Of a stretch of 42,696 nucleotides of DNA, positions 27,643 through 35,183 are shown piece after piece (position 1 is the stretch's first letter; each line of letters starts with the position of its first letter). A program made the position numbers and the translations under genes. The stretch comes from Cacconaster sp045114175. GTDB lineage: Bacteria > Bacteroidota > Bacteroidia > Bacteroidales > UBA932. The stretch is taken from positions 1-42,696 of the forward strand of contig JBGUJZ010000007.1 of NCBI GenBank assembly GCA_045114175.1, read 5' to 3'. Below the pieces are notes generated by a model. That model ran no database searches. It saw only the letters and a list, made by a program, of their open reading frames with translations, and was not told the origin of the DNA.

Positions 27643-28881
27643 ATGAAGCCGCAGATTCGCATAGAAGATTTCACATATCCCCTTCCTGAGGGCCGCATTG
27701 CGCGATTTCCGCTTGAAAACCGAGATGACTCTAAGCTTCTCGTGTTTACAAAGAGTACGGGAGAATCGCCTATTGCTGCTCCTTTCAAGGAGATTGCCCA
27801 CTATTTGCCTTCTCGCGCGCTTATGGTTTTCAATGAAACCAAGGTCGTTCCGGCCAGAATGCTGTTCCAGAGGGCCTCAGGGGCACTTATTGAGATATTT
27901 TGCCTAGAACCTGTTGCCCCTACGGACTATCAGCTCTGTTTCGCACAAACTGAGCGCTGTAGCTGGAAGGTAATCGTGGGTAATCTTAAGAAATGGAAGG
28001 GCGATACGCTTCACCTCTATAACCCTGGCAATGATCAGGCTGTTGCTGAAACCGGCCTTCAGGCTGAGCTGCTTGAGAACAATGGCAAATCTTGTGTAGT
28101 TTCCTTCTCTTGGCGCTCTGGAGCCTCCTTTTCTCAGGTGATGGGCCTCTGCGGCCGCATCCCTATCCCTCCCTACTTGAAGCGTGAAACCCAGGAGATC
28201 GACCTGACCCGCTATCAAACCTGTTATGCCCGTCAGGAGGGCTCTGTAGCAGCTCCTACCGCAGGTCTGCACTTTACTGAGCGCGAGTTTGCTGAGATTG
28301 ACGCGCAGGAAATCGACCGTATGAAACTCTGTCTCCACGTCGGAGCCGGCACTTTCCTGCCCGTGAAGAGTGAAATGATAGCGGATCACACGATGCACAG
28401 CGAGCCCTTCGTGGTATCGCTGGACTTCCTGAAGCGGGTGCGCGCTGCCTGCGGAGGCAAACTGATTGCCGTGGGGACCACATCCACCCGCTGCCTGGAG
28501 TCGCTTTACTATCTGGGCGTGCATTGTATTGAGCGTGGTGAGCCCGATGTGGTGGAACAGTGGGAGCCTTACCGTGACGAGGGCTACAGCTACACCACCG
28601 CCCAGGCGCTGGATGCCCTGATTGCCTATGTGGAAAAGTCCGGAACAGCTAAGTTGCTGTCTCGCACGCAGATAATAATCGTACCTGGATTCCGTTTCCG
28701 GCTGGTTAACAATCTTGTTACCAACTTCCATCAACCGCAAAGTACCTTGTTGCTGCTGATTGCAGCCTTCGTGGGACCCGTCTGGCGGCAGCTGTACGAC
28801 TTTGCACTGAACAATGATTTTCGGTTTTTGAGTTACGGCGATTCCTCGTTGCTGGAGTGCCGTACCTGGATCAATGAATGA
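27643..28881 (+). CDS. queA: S-adenosylmethionine:tRNA ribosyltransferase-isomerase
   Basis: 412-residue enzyme of queuosine synthesis that transfers the ribosyl part of SAM to preQ1 in tRNA. Family marks: FTYPLPEGRIARFPLENRDDSKLLV at the start, LMVFNETKVVPARM, MGLCGRIPIPPYLKRET, YQTCYARQEGSVAAPTAGLHFTEREF (in segments), KLCLHVGAGTFLPVKSE, AVGTTSTRCLESL, and FRFRLVNNLVTNFHQPQSTLLLLIAAFVG. Length is the longer Bacteroidota form. Codon use changes within the gene: roughly the first 650 bases favour T-ending codons (CCT, GCT, TCT, CTT), while the remainder favours C/G endings like the neighbours, suggesting a mosaic gene. Confidence 0.97.
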   Translation: MKPQIRIEDFTYPLPEGRIARFPLENRDDSKLLVFTKSTGESPIAAPFKEIAHYLPSRALMVFNETKVVPARMLFQRASGALIEIFCLEPVAPTDYQLCFAQTERCSWKVIVGNLKKWKGDTLHLYNPGNDQAVAETGLQAELLENNGKSCVVSFSWRSGASFSQVMGLCGRIPIPPYLKRETQEIDLTRYQTCYARQEGSVAAPTAGLHFTEREFAEIDAQEIDRMKLCLHVGAGTFLPVKSEMIADHTMHSEPFVVSLDFLKRVRAACGGKLIAVGTTSTRCLESLYYLGVHCIERGEPDVVEQWEPYRDEGYSYTTAQALDALIAYVEKSGTAKLLSRTQIIIVPGFRFRLVNNLVTNFHQPQSTLLLLIAAFVGPVWRQLYDFALNNDFRFLSYGDSSLLECRTWINE

Positions 28882-28897
28882 TTAAAAAACGATAAAT

Positions 28898-29659
28898 ATG
28901 AAGAAGTTTCGTTGGATTATCCTGCTCCTGCTGATGGTGGCGATGGTTCCCGTCGCCCAGAAACTCTCGGCAGGGGAATCGGTTGCGGAGGCATTTTCCA
29001 TCCGCAACGGCCTCTATATCCTGGGCTGCGCCCTGACGCTGGCCCTTTTCTGTGTGGCATTCACCTTCTCGGTGATTCGCGGGCGCATCGTGCTTTCACC
29101 GGTGTTTCACCTGACGCTCATCTCCGCCCTCTGGGTGTTGATTGTCTTTGGCGTGGCGTGGCTGATGGTGCGTTTTGCGGAAAATTTCGTAGGTCTGGTG
29201 GCTTATATCGGTGCTCCGGTGCTGATTGTGGGGCTCTACCTGCTCTTCTTTTTCCGCGGCAGCCGCAAGGCGATTCAAACCGCTTCATCCGCCGCCGTGC
29301 GGCGCAGTGCCCACTCTTCCGCGGCCGTGAAGTATGATTATCGCGTGCTTTTCAGTGCATTACTGATCCTGCTGGTGGTGGGAATCGTGGCGCTTTGCAC
29401 CGCTCATCCTTCCCACGCGCTCTTTATGCCGCTCGCTGCTGCCAGCCTGGGCTTCCTGCTCTGGCGCTTGGTGGGCTGGCGGGGCTTCCTGCTGCTCGCT
29501 TTCCTGGCTGTGGAGCTCGTTGCGCTCGTTTTCTGGATTCCTTCCGTCACGAGCGGTGTGGCCGGTGGCTTCTGGCAGATGGCCGTCCTGACGCTGCTCT
29601 ACATGTCGGTGCTTACACCGCTGGCAGACCTCTATTGTGCAAAAGAGCCGATCGCATAG
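28898..29659 (+). CDS. Unknown multi-pass membrane protein
   Basis: 253-residue protein with about seven or eight hydrophobic helices (for example WIILLLLMVAMVPVAQ, LYILGCALTLALFCVAFTF, LTLISALWVLIVFGVAWLMV, LVAYIGAPVLIVGLYLLFFF, VLFSALLILLVVGIVALC). A basic cytoplasmic-type loop (RGSRKAIQTASSAAVRRSAHS) divides two halves. No catalytic motif or named family is recognised. It follows queA by 16 bases, so the two are probably co-transcribed, and its stop codon lies inside the loop of a terminator hairpin. Function unknown. Confidence 0.8.
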   Translation: MKKFRWIILLLLMVAMVPVAQKLSAGESVAEAFSIRNGLYILGCALTLALFCVAFTFSVIRGRIVLSPVFHLTLISALWVLIVFGVAWLMVRFAENFVGLVAYIGAPVLIVGLYLLFFFRGSRKAIQTASSAAVRRSAHSSAAVKYDYRVLFSALLILLVVGIVALCTAHPSHALFMPLAAASLGFLLWRLVGWRGFLLLAFLAVELVALVFWIPSVTSGVAGGFWQMAVLTLLYMSVLTPLADLYCAKEPIA

Positions 29660-29673
29660 GCAACCGGCTCTTT
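29642..29673. terminator. Bidirectional terminator between the queA pair and htpG
   Basis: AAAGAGCCG (29642-29650) and CGGCTCTTT (29665-29673) form a perfect 9-bp stem with a 14-base loop. A-rich and T-rich ends make it usable in both directions, as expected between convergent genes. The stop codon of the membrane protein (29657-29659) lies within the loop. Confidence 0.8.
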
Positions 29674-29693
29674 CATCCTGAACAGGCGGGGCG

Positions 29694-31559
29694 TTACTTG
29701 ATCAGTAATGCCTCGCTTCGTTTAATGAATTCGCTCAAATCCTTGCCCTTCAGCATATTGTTGGAGAGCAGGGCCAGGTCAACGACCTGCTTGAGGGTAG
29801 GATCGTCGGCTTTGAGGGCGCTGATGCCTTCCTCGCCCATCAACTGCTTGATGACCGGGTTCTGTGCGTTCACCGTAATGGTATAGTTCTCAGGCATTTC
29901 ACCGTAGAAGTTCATACCTCCGCCCAGGGCTGCCATGTCGCGGTAGCGGCGCATGAATTCACTCTGGGTAATGAGGATCGGCTGGGCCGTTTCCCCCAGG
30001 TTATCCATCTTGACGTCATACTTGTAATCGGTCGGAAGGATGGCCTCGAAGGTCTCCTTGAGGGTTTTCTGCTGCTCTTCGGTGGTCTCGAACTTGGCCG
30101 CTTCCACCTTTTCTACCAGGCGGTCAATCGCATCCGCATCTACGCGCACGAATTTGGAATCCTTGATCTTGCTCTCCAGCAGGCTTACGAAGTGGGCATC
30201 CAGCGGGCAGTCGCAGAGCAGGACGTCGTAGCCTTTGTTCTTCGCCGCCTCAATATAAGGGAACTGTGCCTGTGCGTCAGAAGCATAGAGATAGACCACT
30301 TTCTTGTCTTTGTCGGTCTGTTCGGACTCGATGGCCTTGCGATAGTCATCGTACTTGAAGTACTTGCCGTCACAATTCTTGAATAAAGCGAATTTAAGGG
30401 CCTTTTCGCAGAACTTCTCGTCCGTGAGCATGCCGTACTCGATAAAGAGCTTCAAATTGTCCCATTTCGCCTGAAAATCATCGGCATTGTTCTTGGCGAT
30501 CTCCTCTAGGCGGTCAGCCACCTTCTTGGTGATGTAGCCGGAGATCTTCTTGACGTTGGCGTCGGACTGCAGGTAACTGCGGGAGACGTTCAGCGGAATG
30601 TCCGGGGAATCGATCACGCCGTGAAGCAGCGTCAGGAACTCCGGAACGATGGCCTCCACCGAGTCGGTCACGAACATCTGGTTGCAGTAGAGCTGAATCT
30701 TGTTCTTGCTGACTTCCAGCTGGTTCTTGATCTTGGGGAAGTAGAGGATACCGGTCAGGTTGAAGGGATAATCCACGTTCAGGTGGATGTAGAACATCGG
30801 ATCGTCCAGGGTAGGATAGAGGCTGTGGTAGAAGTTCATGTAATCCTCATCCTTCAGGTCAGCGGGCTTGCGGGTCCAGAGCGGCTCGGTGCCGTTGATG
30901 ATGTTGTCCTCGTCCGTATCCACATATTTACTGTCTTTCCACTCCTTCTTTTTGCCCATTGCGATGGGAATCGGCATGAACTTGCAGTATTTGTGGAGCA
31001 GCTCGCCGATGCGGCTCTCTTCGCCGAACTCCTTGCTGTCATCGTCCAGTTCCAGGGTGATGACGGTGCCGCGGTCGGCCTTGTCGCATTCGCTCATCTT
31101 GTACTCCGGATCGCCGCTGCACTCCCATTTCACAGCCTTGGCACCCTCTTTCCACGAAAGCGACTCGATAGTAACCTTCTTGGAAACCATGAACGAAGAG
31201 TAGAATCCGAGGCCGAAATGGCCGATGATGCCGGTCTGGTCCTTGTATTTCTCCAGAAACTCACCGGCGCTGGAGAAGGCGATCTGATTGATGTACTTAT
31301 CGACCTCCTCTTCGGTCATACCGATACCGCGGTCGGTGATTTTCAGGATGTTCTTCTTGCTGTCCACATCTACGTGGATGGTCAGATCGCCCAGTTCGCC
31401 CTTGAACTCGCTTCCGGAAGCCAATGCTTTGAGTTTCAGCGTGGCATCCACTGCGTTGGCTACCAGCTCACGTACAAAGATGTCGTGGTCCGAATAGAGG
31501 AACTGCTTGATGACGGGAAAAATGTTTTCGGTGGTAACACCGATCGTACCTTTTGCCAT
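29694..31559 (-). CDS. htpG: Hsp90-family chaperone HtpG
   Basis: 621-residue cytoplasmic chaperone. The N-terminal GHKL ATPase domain has ELVANAVDATLK (Glu, Asn and Asp of the N-box), DRGIGM and GHFGLGFYSSF (glycine motifs of the nucleotide lid). The middle domain shows PLWTRKPADLKDEDYMNFYHSLYP and the arginine-containing PLNVSRSYLQSDANVKKISGY. A C-terminal dimerisation region follows (SEFMRRYRDMAALGGG). The upstream region has a promoter whose spacer is filled by a 15-base dyad. It is convergent with the membrane-protein gene across a terminator. Confidence 0.97.
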   Translation of the reverse strand: MAKGTIGVTTENIFPVIKQFLYSDHDIFVRELVANAVDATLKLKALASGSEFKGELGDLTIHVDVDSKKNILKITDRGIGMTEEEVDKYINQIAFSSAGEFLEKYKDQTGIIGHFGLGFYSSFMVSKKVTIESLSWKEGAKAVKWECSGDPEYKMSECDKADRGTVITLELDDDSKEFGEESRIGELLHKYCKFMPIPIAMGKKKEWKDSKYVDTDEDNIINGTEPLWTRKPADLKDEDYMNFYHSLYPTLDDPMFYIHLNVDYPFNLTGILYFPKIKNQLEVSKNKIQLYCNQMFVTDSVEAIVPEFLTLLHGVIDSPDIPLNVSRSYLQSDANVKKISGYITKKVADRLEEIAKNNADDFQAKWDNLKLFIEYGMLTDEKFCEKALKFALFKNCDGKYFKYDDYRKAIESEQTDKDKKVVYLYASDAQAQFPYIEAAKNKGYDVLLCDCPLDAHFVSLLESKIKDSKFVRVDADAIDRLVEKVEAAKFETTEEQQKTLKETFEAILPTDYKYDVKMDNLGETAQPILITQSEFMRRYRDMAALGGGMNFYGEMPENYTITVNAQNPVIKQLMGEEGISALKADDPTLKQVVDLALLSNNMLKGKDLSEFIKRSEALLIK

Positions 31560-31584
31560 AGTGTATTTCGTTTTACAATTATTC

Positions 31585-31634
31585 TTTGCCGCCCTCTACG
31601 GCAAAAAAGATACCATCGCACATTGTGCGACAAA
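31585..31634 (-). promoter_or_regulatory. htpG promoter with operator-like dyads
   Basis: On the minus strand TTTG (31631-31634), an 18-base spacer, and TATCTTTT (31605-31612, 7 of 8 to TAnnTTTG) form a probable promoter. The spacer is almost entirely the dyad TCGCACATTGTGCGA (31616-31630; 7-bp arms, one central base). A second dyad, TTTGCCG-N7-CGGCAAA (31585-31605), overlaps the expected transcription start. Such placement suggests repressor control; the repressor is unknown, and neither dyad is a CIRCE element. Confidence 0.5.
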
Positions 31635-31648
31635 ATGTCAGTCACAGT

Positions 31649-31760
31649 CTCGTGGCGGCTAACTAACTGGTTCTCAGCCAGAACATAAAAATCGGTCAGC
31701 CAAAACGACTGACCGATTTTTATCATTTGATTGATTTTCAATTATTTATCTGCCACGGGG
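31649..31760 (-). repeat. 112-base inverted repeat element, copy A
   Basis: Read on the minus strand, this copy starts CCCCGTGGCAGATAAATAA and ends TTAGCCGCCACGAG; it matches copy B (35071-35182, plus strand) at 104 of 112 positions without gaps. The ends are inverted repeats of each other (CCCGTGGC with GCCACGAG), as in a small non-autonomous transposable element. It contains a terminator hairpin and supplies the last codons (P V A D K stop) of the EamA gene. Flanking dinucleotide AC on both sides may be a target duplication (weak). Confidence 0.85.
31685..31723. terminator. Terminator hairpin inside repeat copy A
   Basis: A perfect 15-bp stem (ATAAAAATCGGTCAG with CTGACCGATTTTTAT) around a 9-base loop, with A-run and T-run ends that allow termination in both directions. 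It lies 19 bases past the EamA stop. Confidence 0.85.
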
Positions 31761-32659
31761 TCTGTTTTAGTTTGTGCGATAATCACCGCTACAAAGACCA
31801 GTGCGGCGCCGACGGCTTCGCGCAGCGTCAGGGTCTGGTGGAGCAAAATCCAGCCTGCAAGCACAGCAAAGACCGATTCCAGGCTCATCAGCAGCGAGGC
31901 GACCGTGGGGTTGAAGCCCTTTTGGGCCACGATCTGGAGCGTGTAGCCTACGGCACTGGAGAGGACGCCGGCATAGAGCAGCGGAATCCAGGCGGACCAA
32001 CCGGAGAGCGGTGCGGCCCAGGTCGCAAAACCCACCGAGGCAATGTCCAGCGGAATGGCTGCCAACGTGCCGAGCACACCGCAGGTCAGGAACTGGATAG
32101 CCGCCAGCTTGAGCGCATCAAATCGGGGCGAGAAGCGGTCCACGGCCAGAATTTGGAACGAGAAGGTAAGGGCGCACAGCAAAATCAGCACATCGGAGAG
32201 CTGCAGCGAGAACTTGCCAGTGATGCAGAGTAAGTAGAGACCCGCCAGTGCAATGACGACCCCAATCCAGATAGCAACGCTTGTCCGTTTCTTGTATAGA
32301 ATCCGCCCGATGATCGGTACGATTATGATATAGGTGGCCGTGATGAATCCTGCTTTGCCAGCTCCCGTGCCCAGTGCGATACCCTCCTGCTGGAAAAAGC
32401 TGGCTACAAAGAGCCACAGGCCGCAAATGATGCCGGCCCGCCAGAGGGCCTTCCGGTCTGCCGGAGTCATGCGGACAGCGTTTCGCCGGTCCGAAATCCG
32501 GATAAACGGCAGCAGCACTAGCGCGGCAATCAGGAAGCGGATGCCGATGAAAGTCCCGGATCCCATATAGTTGCTGCCTTCGCTCTGCGCAACGAACGCC
32601 ACACCCCAGATAATGGAGGTCAACGTCAGCAGCAAGGTGGATCTCAGCGAGGATTTCAT
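31742..32659 (-). CDS. EamA/DMT superfamily transporter
   Basis: 305-residue inner-membrane transporter with about ten helices in two EamA repeats. First repeat: LLLTLTSIIWGVAFVAQ, GIRFLIAALVLLPFI, KAGFITATYIIIVPIIGRIL. Second repeat: SDVLILLCALTFSFQILAV, WIPLLYAGVLSSAVGYTLQIVAQKGF, ASLLMSLESVFAVLAGWILL. Drug, metabolite or amino-acid export is typical of the family; the substrate is unknown. The C-terminus ends PVADK, encoded by repeat copy A and identical to the end of the XRE gene at 35089. A promoter box sits four bases before the ATG. Confidence 0.93.
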   Translation of the reverse strand: MKSSLRSTLLLTLTSIIWGVAFVAQSEGSNYMGSGTFIGIRFLIAALVLLPFIRISDRRNAVRMTPADRKALWRAGIICGLWLFVASFFQQEGIALGTGAGKAGFITATYIIIVPIIGRILYKKRTSVAIWIGVVIALAGLYLLCITGKFSLQLSDVLILLCALTFSFQILAVDRFSPRFDALKLAAIQFLTCGVLGTLAAIPLDIASVGFATWAAPLSGWSAWIPLLYAGVLSSAVGYTLQIVAQKGFNPTVASLLMSLESVFAVLAGWILLHQTLTLREAVGAALVFVAVIIAQTKTDPVADK

Positions 32660-32663
32660 GCGG

Positions 32664-32671
32664 CAAAGATA
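32664..32671 (-). promoter_or_regulatory. -7 promoter box immediately before the EamA gene
   Basis: TATCTTTG on the minus strand ends four bases before the ATG, the same sequence and spacing as at the GT4 gene, suggesting a leaderless message. Confidence 0.65.
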
Positions 32672-32731
32672 GGTAAAAAAGCCGCCCGGGTGGCTTGTTC
32701 ATAACTATGTTGAAAATTCTTAAATAATTTA

Positions 32732-32761
32732 TTGTTTTACGATAAATAATTATTATATTTG
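32732..32761 (+). promoter_or_regulatory. Promoter of the NfeD-flotillin-XRE operon
   Basis: TTG at 32732-32734, 19 bases, then TATATTTG at 32754-32761 (TAnnTTTG). The leader to the ATG at 32823 is about 55 bases. Confidence 0.75.
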
Positions 32762-32822
32762 CAGTGCGAACCGATTGGAACGGTTCCGTAATAACGCAGT
32801 TTAACACTTATATTATACGACT

Positions 32823-33446
32823 ATGATTCTTTGGTGGACTTCTCTTTCGCTCTTTATGAAAATCCTGTGGGTGATTACGCTCGCCTCTTCGCTGATTTTC
32901 ATCATTCAGAGCGTGATGACCTTCATCGGCGCAGATGCCGGTGATGGCGGAATTGACGGCGATTTCGATGGGGGTGACCTCACGACCGACGTCGACTCAT
33001 CTTCCGAGTTTTCCGACATGGGCAGCGGTATGAACCTGCTGACCTTCCGCAACTTCGTGAATTTCTTCCTGGGATTCGGCTGGACCGCCGTGCTCCTGCA
33101 CGAAAAGATCCAGTCCACTGCCCTGCTGATGGTGGTAGCCGTGCTCGTGGGCGTGGCCCTCGTGATTGCGGTGATGTACCTCTTCAAATGGCTGAGCAGC
33201 ATGCAGCAGTCCGGCACCATCAACGTTTACAAACAGGCTGTCGGTTGCCTGGGCAAGGTCTATCTGGCCATTCCTGCAGCCCGCAGCGGCTCCGGCAAGG
33301 TGCAGATCACCATTGGCGGTGCCGTCCGTGAGTACGACGCCCTGACCGACGGCGAGGCTATTCCCACAGGCGCCAACATCAAGGTCCTGGAGGCACTGGA
33401 CGACCACACCCTGCTGGTGGAAGGCCAGGAATCCTTCATCATCTAA
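32823..33446 (+). CDS. NfeD-like membrane protein
   Basis: 207-residue inner-membrane protein. The first helix (ILWVITLASSLIFIIQSVMTFIG) is followed by an acidic Gly/Asp-rich loop (DGGIDGDFDGGD), then FRNFVNFFLGFGWTAVLL and ALLMVVAVLVGVALVIAVMYLF as two further helices, and a soluble C-terminal domain (about 135-207) with the OB-like pattern AVGCLGKVYLAIPAARSGSGKVQI and TGANIKVLEALDDHTLLVEG. NfeD proteins pair with flotillins, and the next gene is one. No serine-protease region is present, so it is the short NfeD form. Confidence 0.87.
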   Translation: MILWWTSLSLFMKILWVITLASSLIFIIQSVMTFIGADAGDGGIDGDFDGGDLTTDVDSSSEFSDMGSGMNLLTFRNFVNFFLGFGWTAVLLHEKIQSTALLMVVAVLVGVALVIAVMYLFKWLSSMQQSGTINVYKQAVGCLGKVYLAIPAARSGSGKVQITIGGAVREYDALTDGEAIPTGANIKVLEALDDHTLLVEGQESFII

Positions 33447-33487
33447 TGCAAAATCAAACAATTACAAATCCATAAACATTATTTACA

Positions 33488-34870
33488 ATGCAACTCTATC
33501 TTATCCTGATCATTGTCTTCGTGCTCTTTGTGACGTTTGCAGCCATCCTGAAACGTTATCGCAGATGCCCGTCGGACAAGATTCTCGTCATCTACGGTAA
33601 GACCGGACGCAAGTCCTCCGCAAAGTGTATCCACGGCGGTGCAGCCTTCATCTGGCCGGTTTTCCAGAGCTACTCCTATCTCGACCTGACGCCGATCAGC
33701 ATCGAGTGCAACCTGACCAACGCCCTCTCCAAACAGAACATCCGCGTGGACGTGCCTTGCCGCTTTACCGTGGGTATCAGCACCGAGAGTGACAGTATGA
33801 CCAACGCTGCCGAGCGTCTGCTGGGCCTCAATACGGAGGACATCCGCAGCATCGCTACCGATATTCTCTTTGGTCAGCTCCGTCTGGTGATTGCAACCAT
33901 GGATATCGAGGAAATCAACGCTGACCGCGACAAGTTCCTCGCCAATGTTTCCACCAACGTGGAGGCCGAACTCCGCAAGATCGGTCTGAAGCTCATCAAC
34001 GTGAACGTCACCGATATCCGCGACGAATCCGGCTATATCGAGGCTCTCGGTAAAGAGGCTGCTGCAAAGGCTATTAACGACGCTAAGAAGAGCGTTGCCG
34101 AGCAGAACCGTTACGGTGAGACCGGTAAGGCCAATGCTGACAAGGACACCCGTATCAACGTGGCTGCCGCTGATGCAGACGCTGTGAAGGGTGAGAACAG
34201 CGCAAAGATCGCGATCGCCCAGTCCGACGCTGCCCGCCGCGAAAAAGAGGCTGAAGCTGCCCGCATTGCAGTCGCTGCCGAGAAGGTGCAGGCTGCAAAG
34301 GCTCTCGAAGAGGCCTACAAGAGCGAGCGTGAAGCCGAGTTGGCACGTGCTGCCCGTGAAGAGGCAACCCAGAAGGCTAACATCGTGGTGGCTGCCCAGA
34401 TTGAAAAAGAGAAGATGATCATTGAGGCAGAAGCTGCTGCAGAGCGCCTGCGCCGTGAGGCAAAGGGTGAAGCTGACGCTATCTATGCCAAGATGGATGC
34501 TCAGGCACGCGGTGCTTTCGAAATCCTCTCCAAGCAGGCAGAAGGTTTCAACAAACTCGTGGAAGCAGCCGGTGGCGACGCCAAGGACGCTATCACGATG
34601 CTCATCTCCGACAAACTGCCCGAACTCGTCCGCACGCAGGTGGAGGCCGTCAAGGGCATCAAGATCGACAAGGTTACCGTTTGGGATGGCGGCAATACCA
34701 AAGAGGGGAAGACCGCTACCTCCAATTTCATTTCAGGGATGATGGGCGCCGTTCCGCCGCTCCAGGATCTGTTCAAGATGGCCGGAATGGAACTCCCGTC
34801 CTATCTCAAGGGCAAAGCAGAAGAACCTGCTAAGGTTCAGGATGTTGAACCCGAAAAGGTAGAGAAATAA
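33488..34870 (+). CDS. Flotillin-like SPFH/Band 7 protein
   Basis: 460-residue membrane-associated scaffold. N-terminal helix LILIIVFVLFVTFAAIL, then the SPFH domain (LVIYGKTG, GGAAFIWPVFQSYSYLDLTPISIE, VPCRFTVGISTES, INVNVTDIRDESGYIEALG). A very long Ala/Glu/Lys-rich coiled coil follows (AAADADAVKGENSAKIAIAQ, EAARIAVAAEKVQAAKALEE), as in YuaG/FloT, then a C-terminal domain (KLPELVRTQVEAVKGIKIDKVTVWDGG) for oligomerisation. Flotillins organise membrane microdomains together with NfeD proteins. It lies 41 bases after the NfeD gene, and three bases before a small XRE gene. Confidence 0.94.
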   Translation: MQLYLILIIVFVLFVTFAAILKRYRRCPSDKILVIYGKTGRKSSAKCIHGGAAFIWPVFQSYSYLDLTPISIECNLTNALSKQNIRVDVPCRFTVGISTESDSMTNAAERLLGLNTEDIRSIATDILFGQLRLVIATMDIEEINADRDKFLANVSTNVEAELRKIGLKLINVNVTDIRDESGYIEALGKEAAAKAINDAKKSVAEQNRYGETGKANADKDTRINVAAADADAVKGENSAKIAIAQSDAARREKEAEAARIAVAAEKVQAAKALEEAYKSEREAELARAAREEATQKANIVVAAQIEKEKMIIEAEAAAERLRREAKGEADAIYAKMDAQARGAFEILSKQAEGFNKLVEAAGGDAKDAITMLISDKLPELVRTQVEAVKGIKIDKVTVWDGGNTKEGKTATSNFISGMMGAVPPLQDLFKMAGMELPSYLKGKAEEPAKVQDVEPEKVEK

Positions 34871-34873
34871 CCT

Positions 34874-35089
34874 ATGCCGGTAATTGTCAATATCGACGTG
34901 ATGATGGCCCGGAGAAAGATGTCCTCCGGTGAACTCGCCGAAAAGGTGGGCATCTCTCCGGCCAATCTGTCGATTCTCAAAAACGGAAAAGCCAAGGGCG
35001 TCCGATTCGCGACGCTTGAAGCCGTCTGCAAGGCTTTGGACTGCCAGCCGGGAGACCTCCTGGAGTATGTCCCCGTGGCAGATAAATAA
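34874..35089 (+). CDS. Small XRE-family regulator (YozG-like)
   Basis: 71-residue protein that is almost only a helix-turn-helix: MMARRKMSSGELAEKVGIS then PANLSILKNGKAKGVRFATLEAVCKALDCQPGDLLEYV, with the recognition helix around SPANLSILKNGK. It follows the flotillin stop by three bases, so it is likely made from the same message. The final residues PVADK and the stop come from repeat copy B; without the element the protein would end differently. Targets unknown; autoregulation of the operon is possible. Confidence 0.9.
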   Translation: MPVIVNIDVMMARRKMSSGELAEKVGISPANLSILKNGKAKGVRFATLEAVCKALDCQPGDLLEYVPVADK

Positions 35090-35182
35090 TTGAAAATCAA
35101 ATAAATGCTAATAATCGGTCAGTCGTTTCGGCTGACCGATTTTTATGTTCTGACTGAGAGCCAGTTAGTTAGCCGCCACGGG
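35071..35182 (+). repeat. 112-base inverted repeat element, copy B
   Basis: Plus-strand copy, 104 of 112 identical to copy A in reverse complement. It starts CCCCGTGGCAGATAAATAA inside the XRE gene and ends GCCGCCACGGG one base before the stop codon of the convergent CDF gene (35184-35186). The ends CCCGTGGC and GCCACGGG are perfect 8-base inverted repeats. The flanking dinucleotide is TC on both sides. Confidence 0.85.
35113..35144 (+). terminator. Terminator hairpin inside repeat copy B
   Basis: AATCGGTCAG and CTGACCGATT form a 10-bp stem around a 9-base loop, followed by a T-run on the plus strand. It ends the flotillin operon; the reverse direction is weaker because the opposite flank reads TATTAGC. 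Confidence 0.8.
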
Positions 35183-35183
35183 T

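Noticed and set aside
31649..35182. Terminal repeats of a classical transposon
   Set aside because: No transposase or recombinase lies between the copies, and each copy has its own inverted ends, so two small elements fit better.
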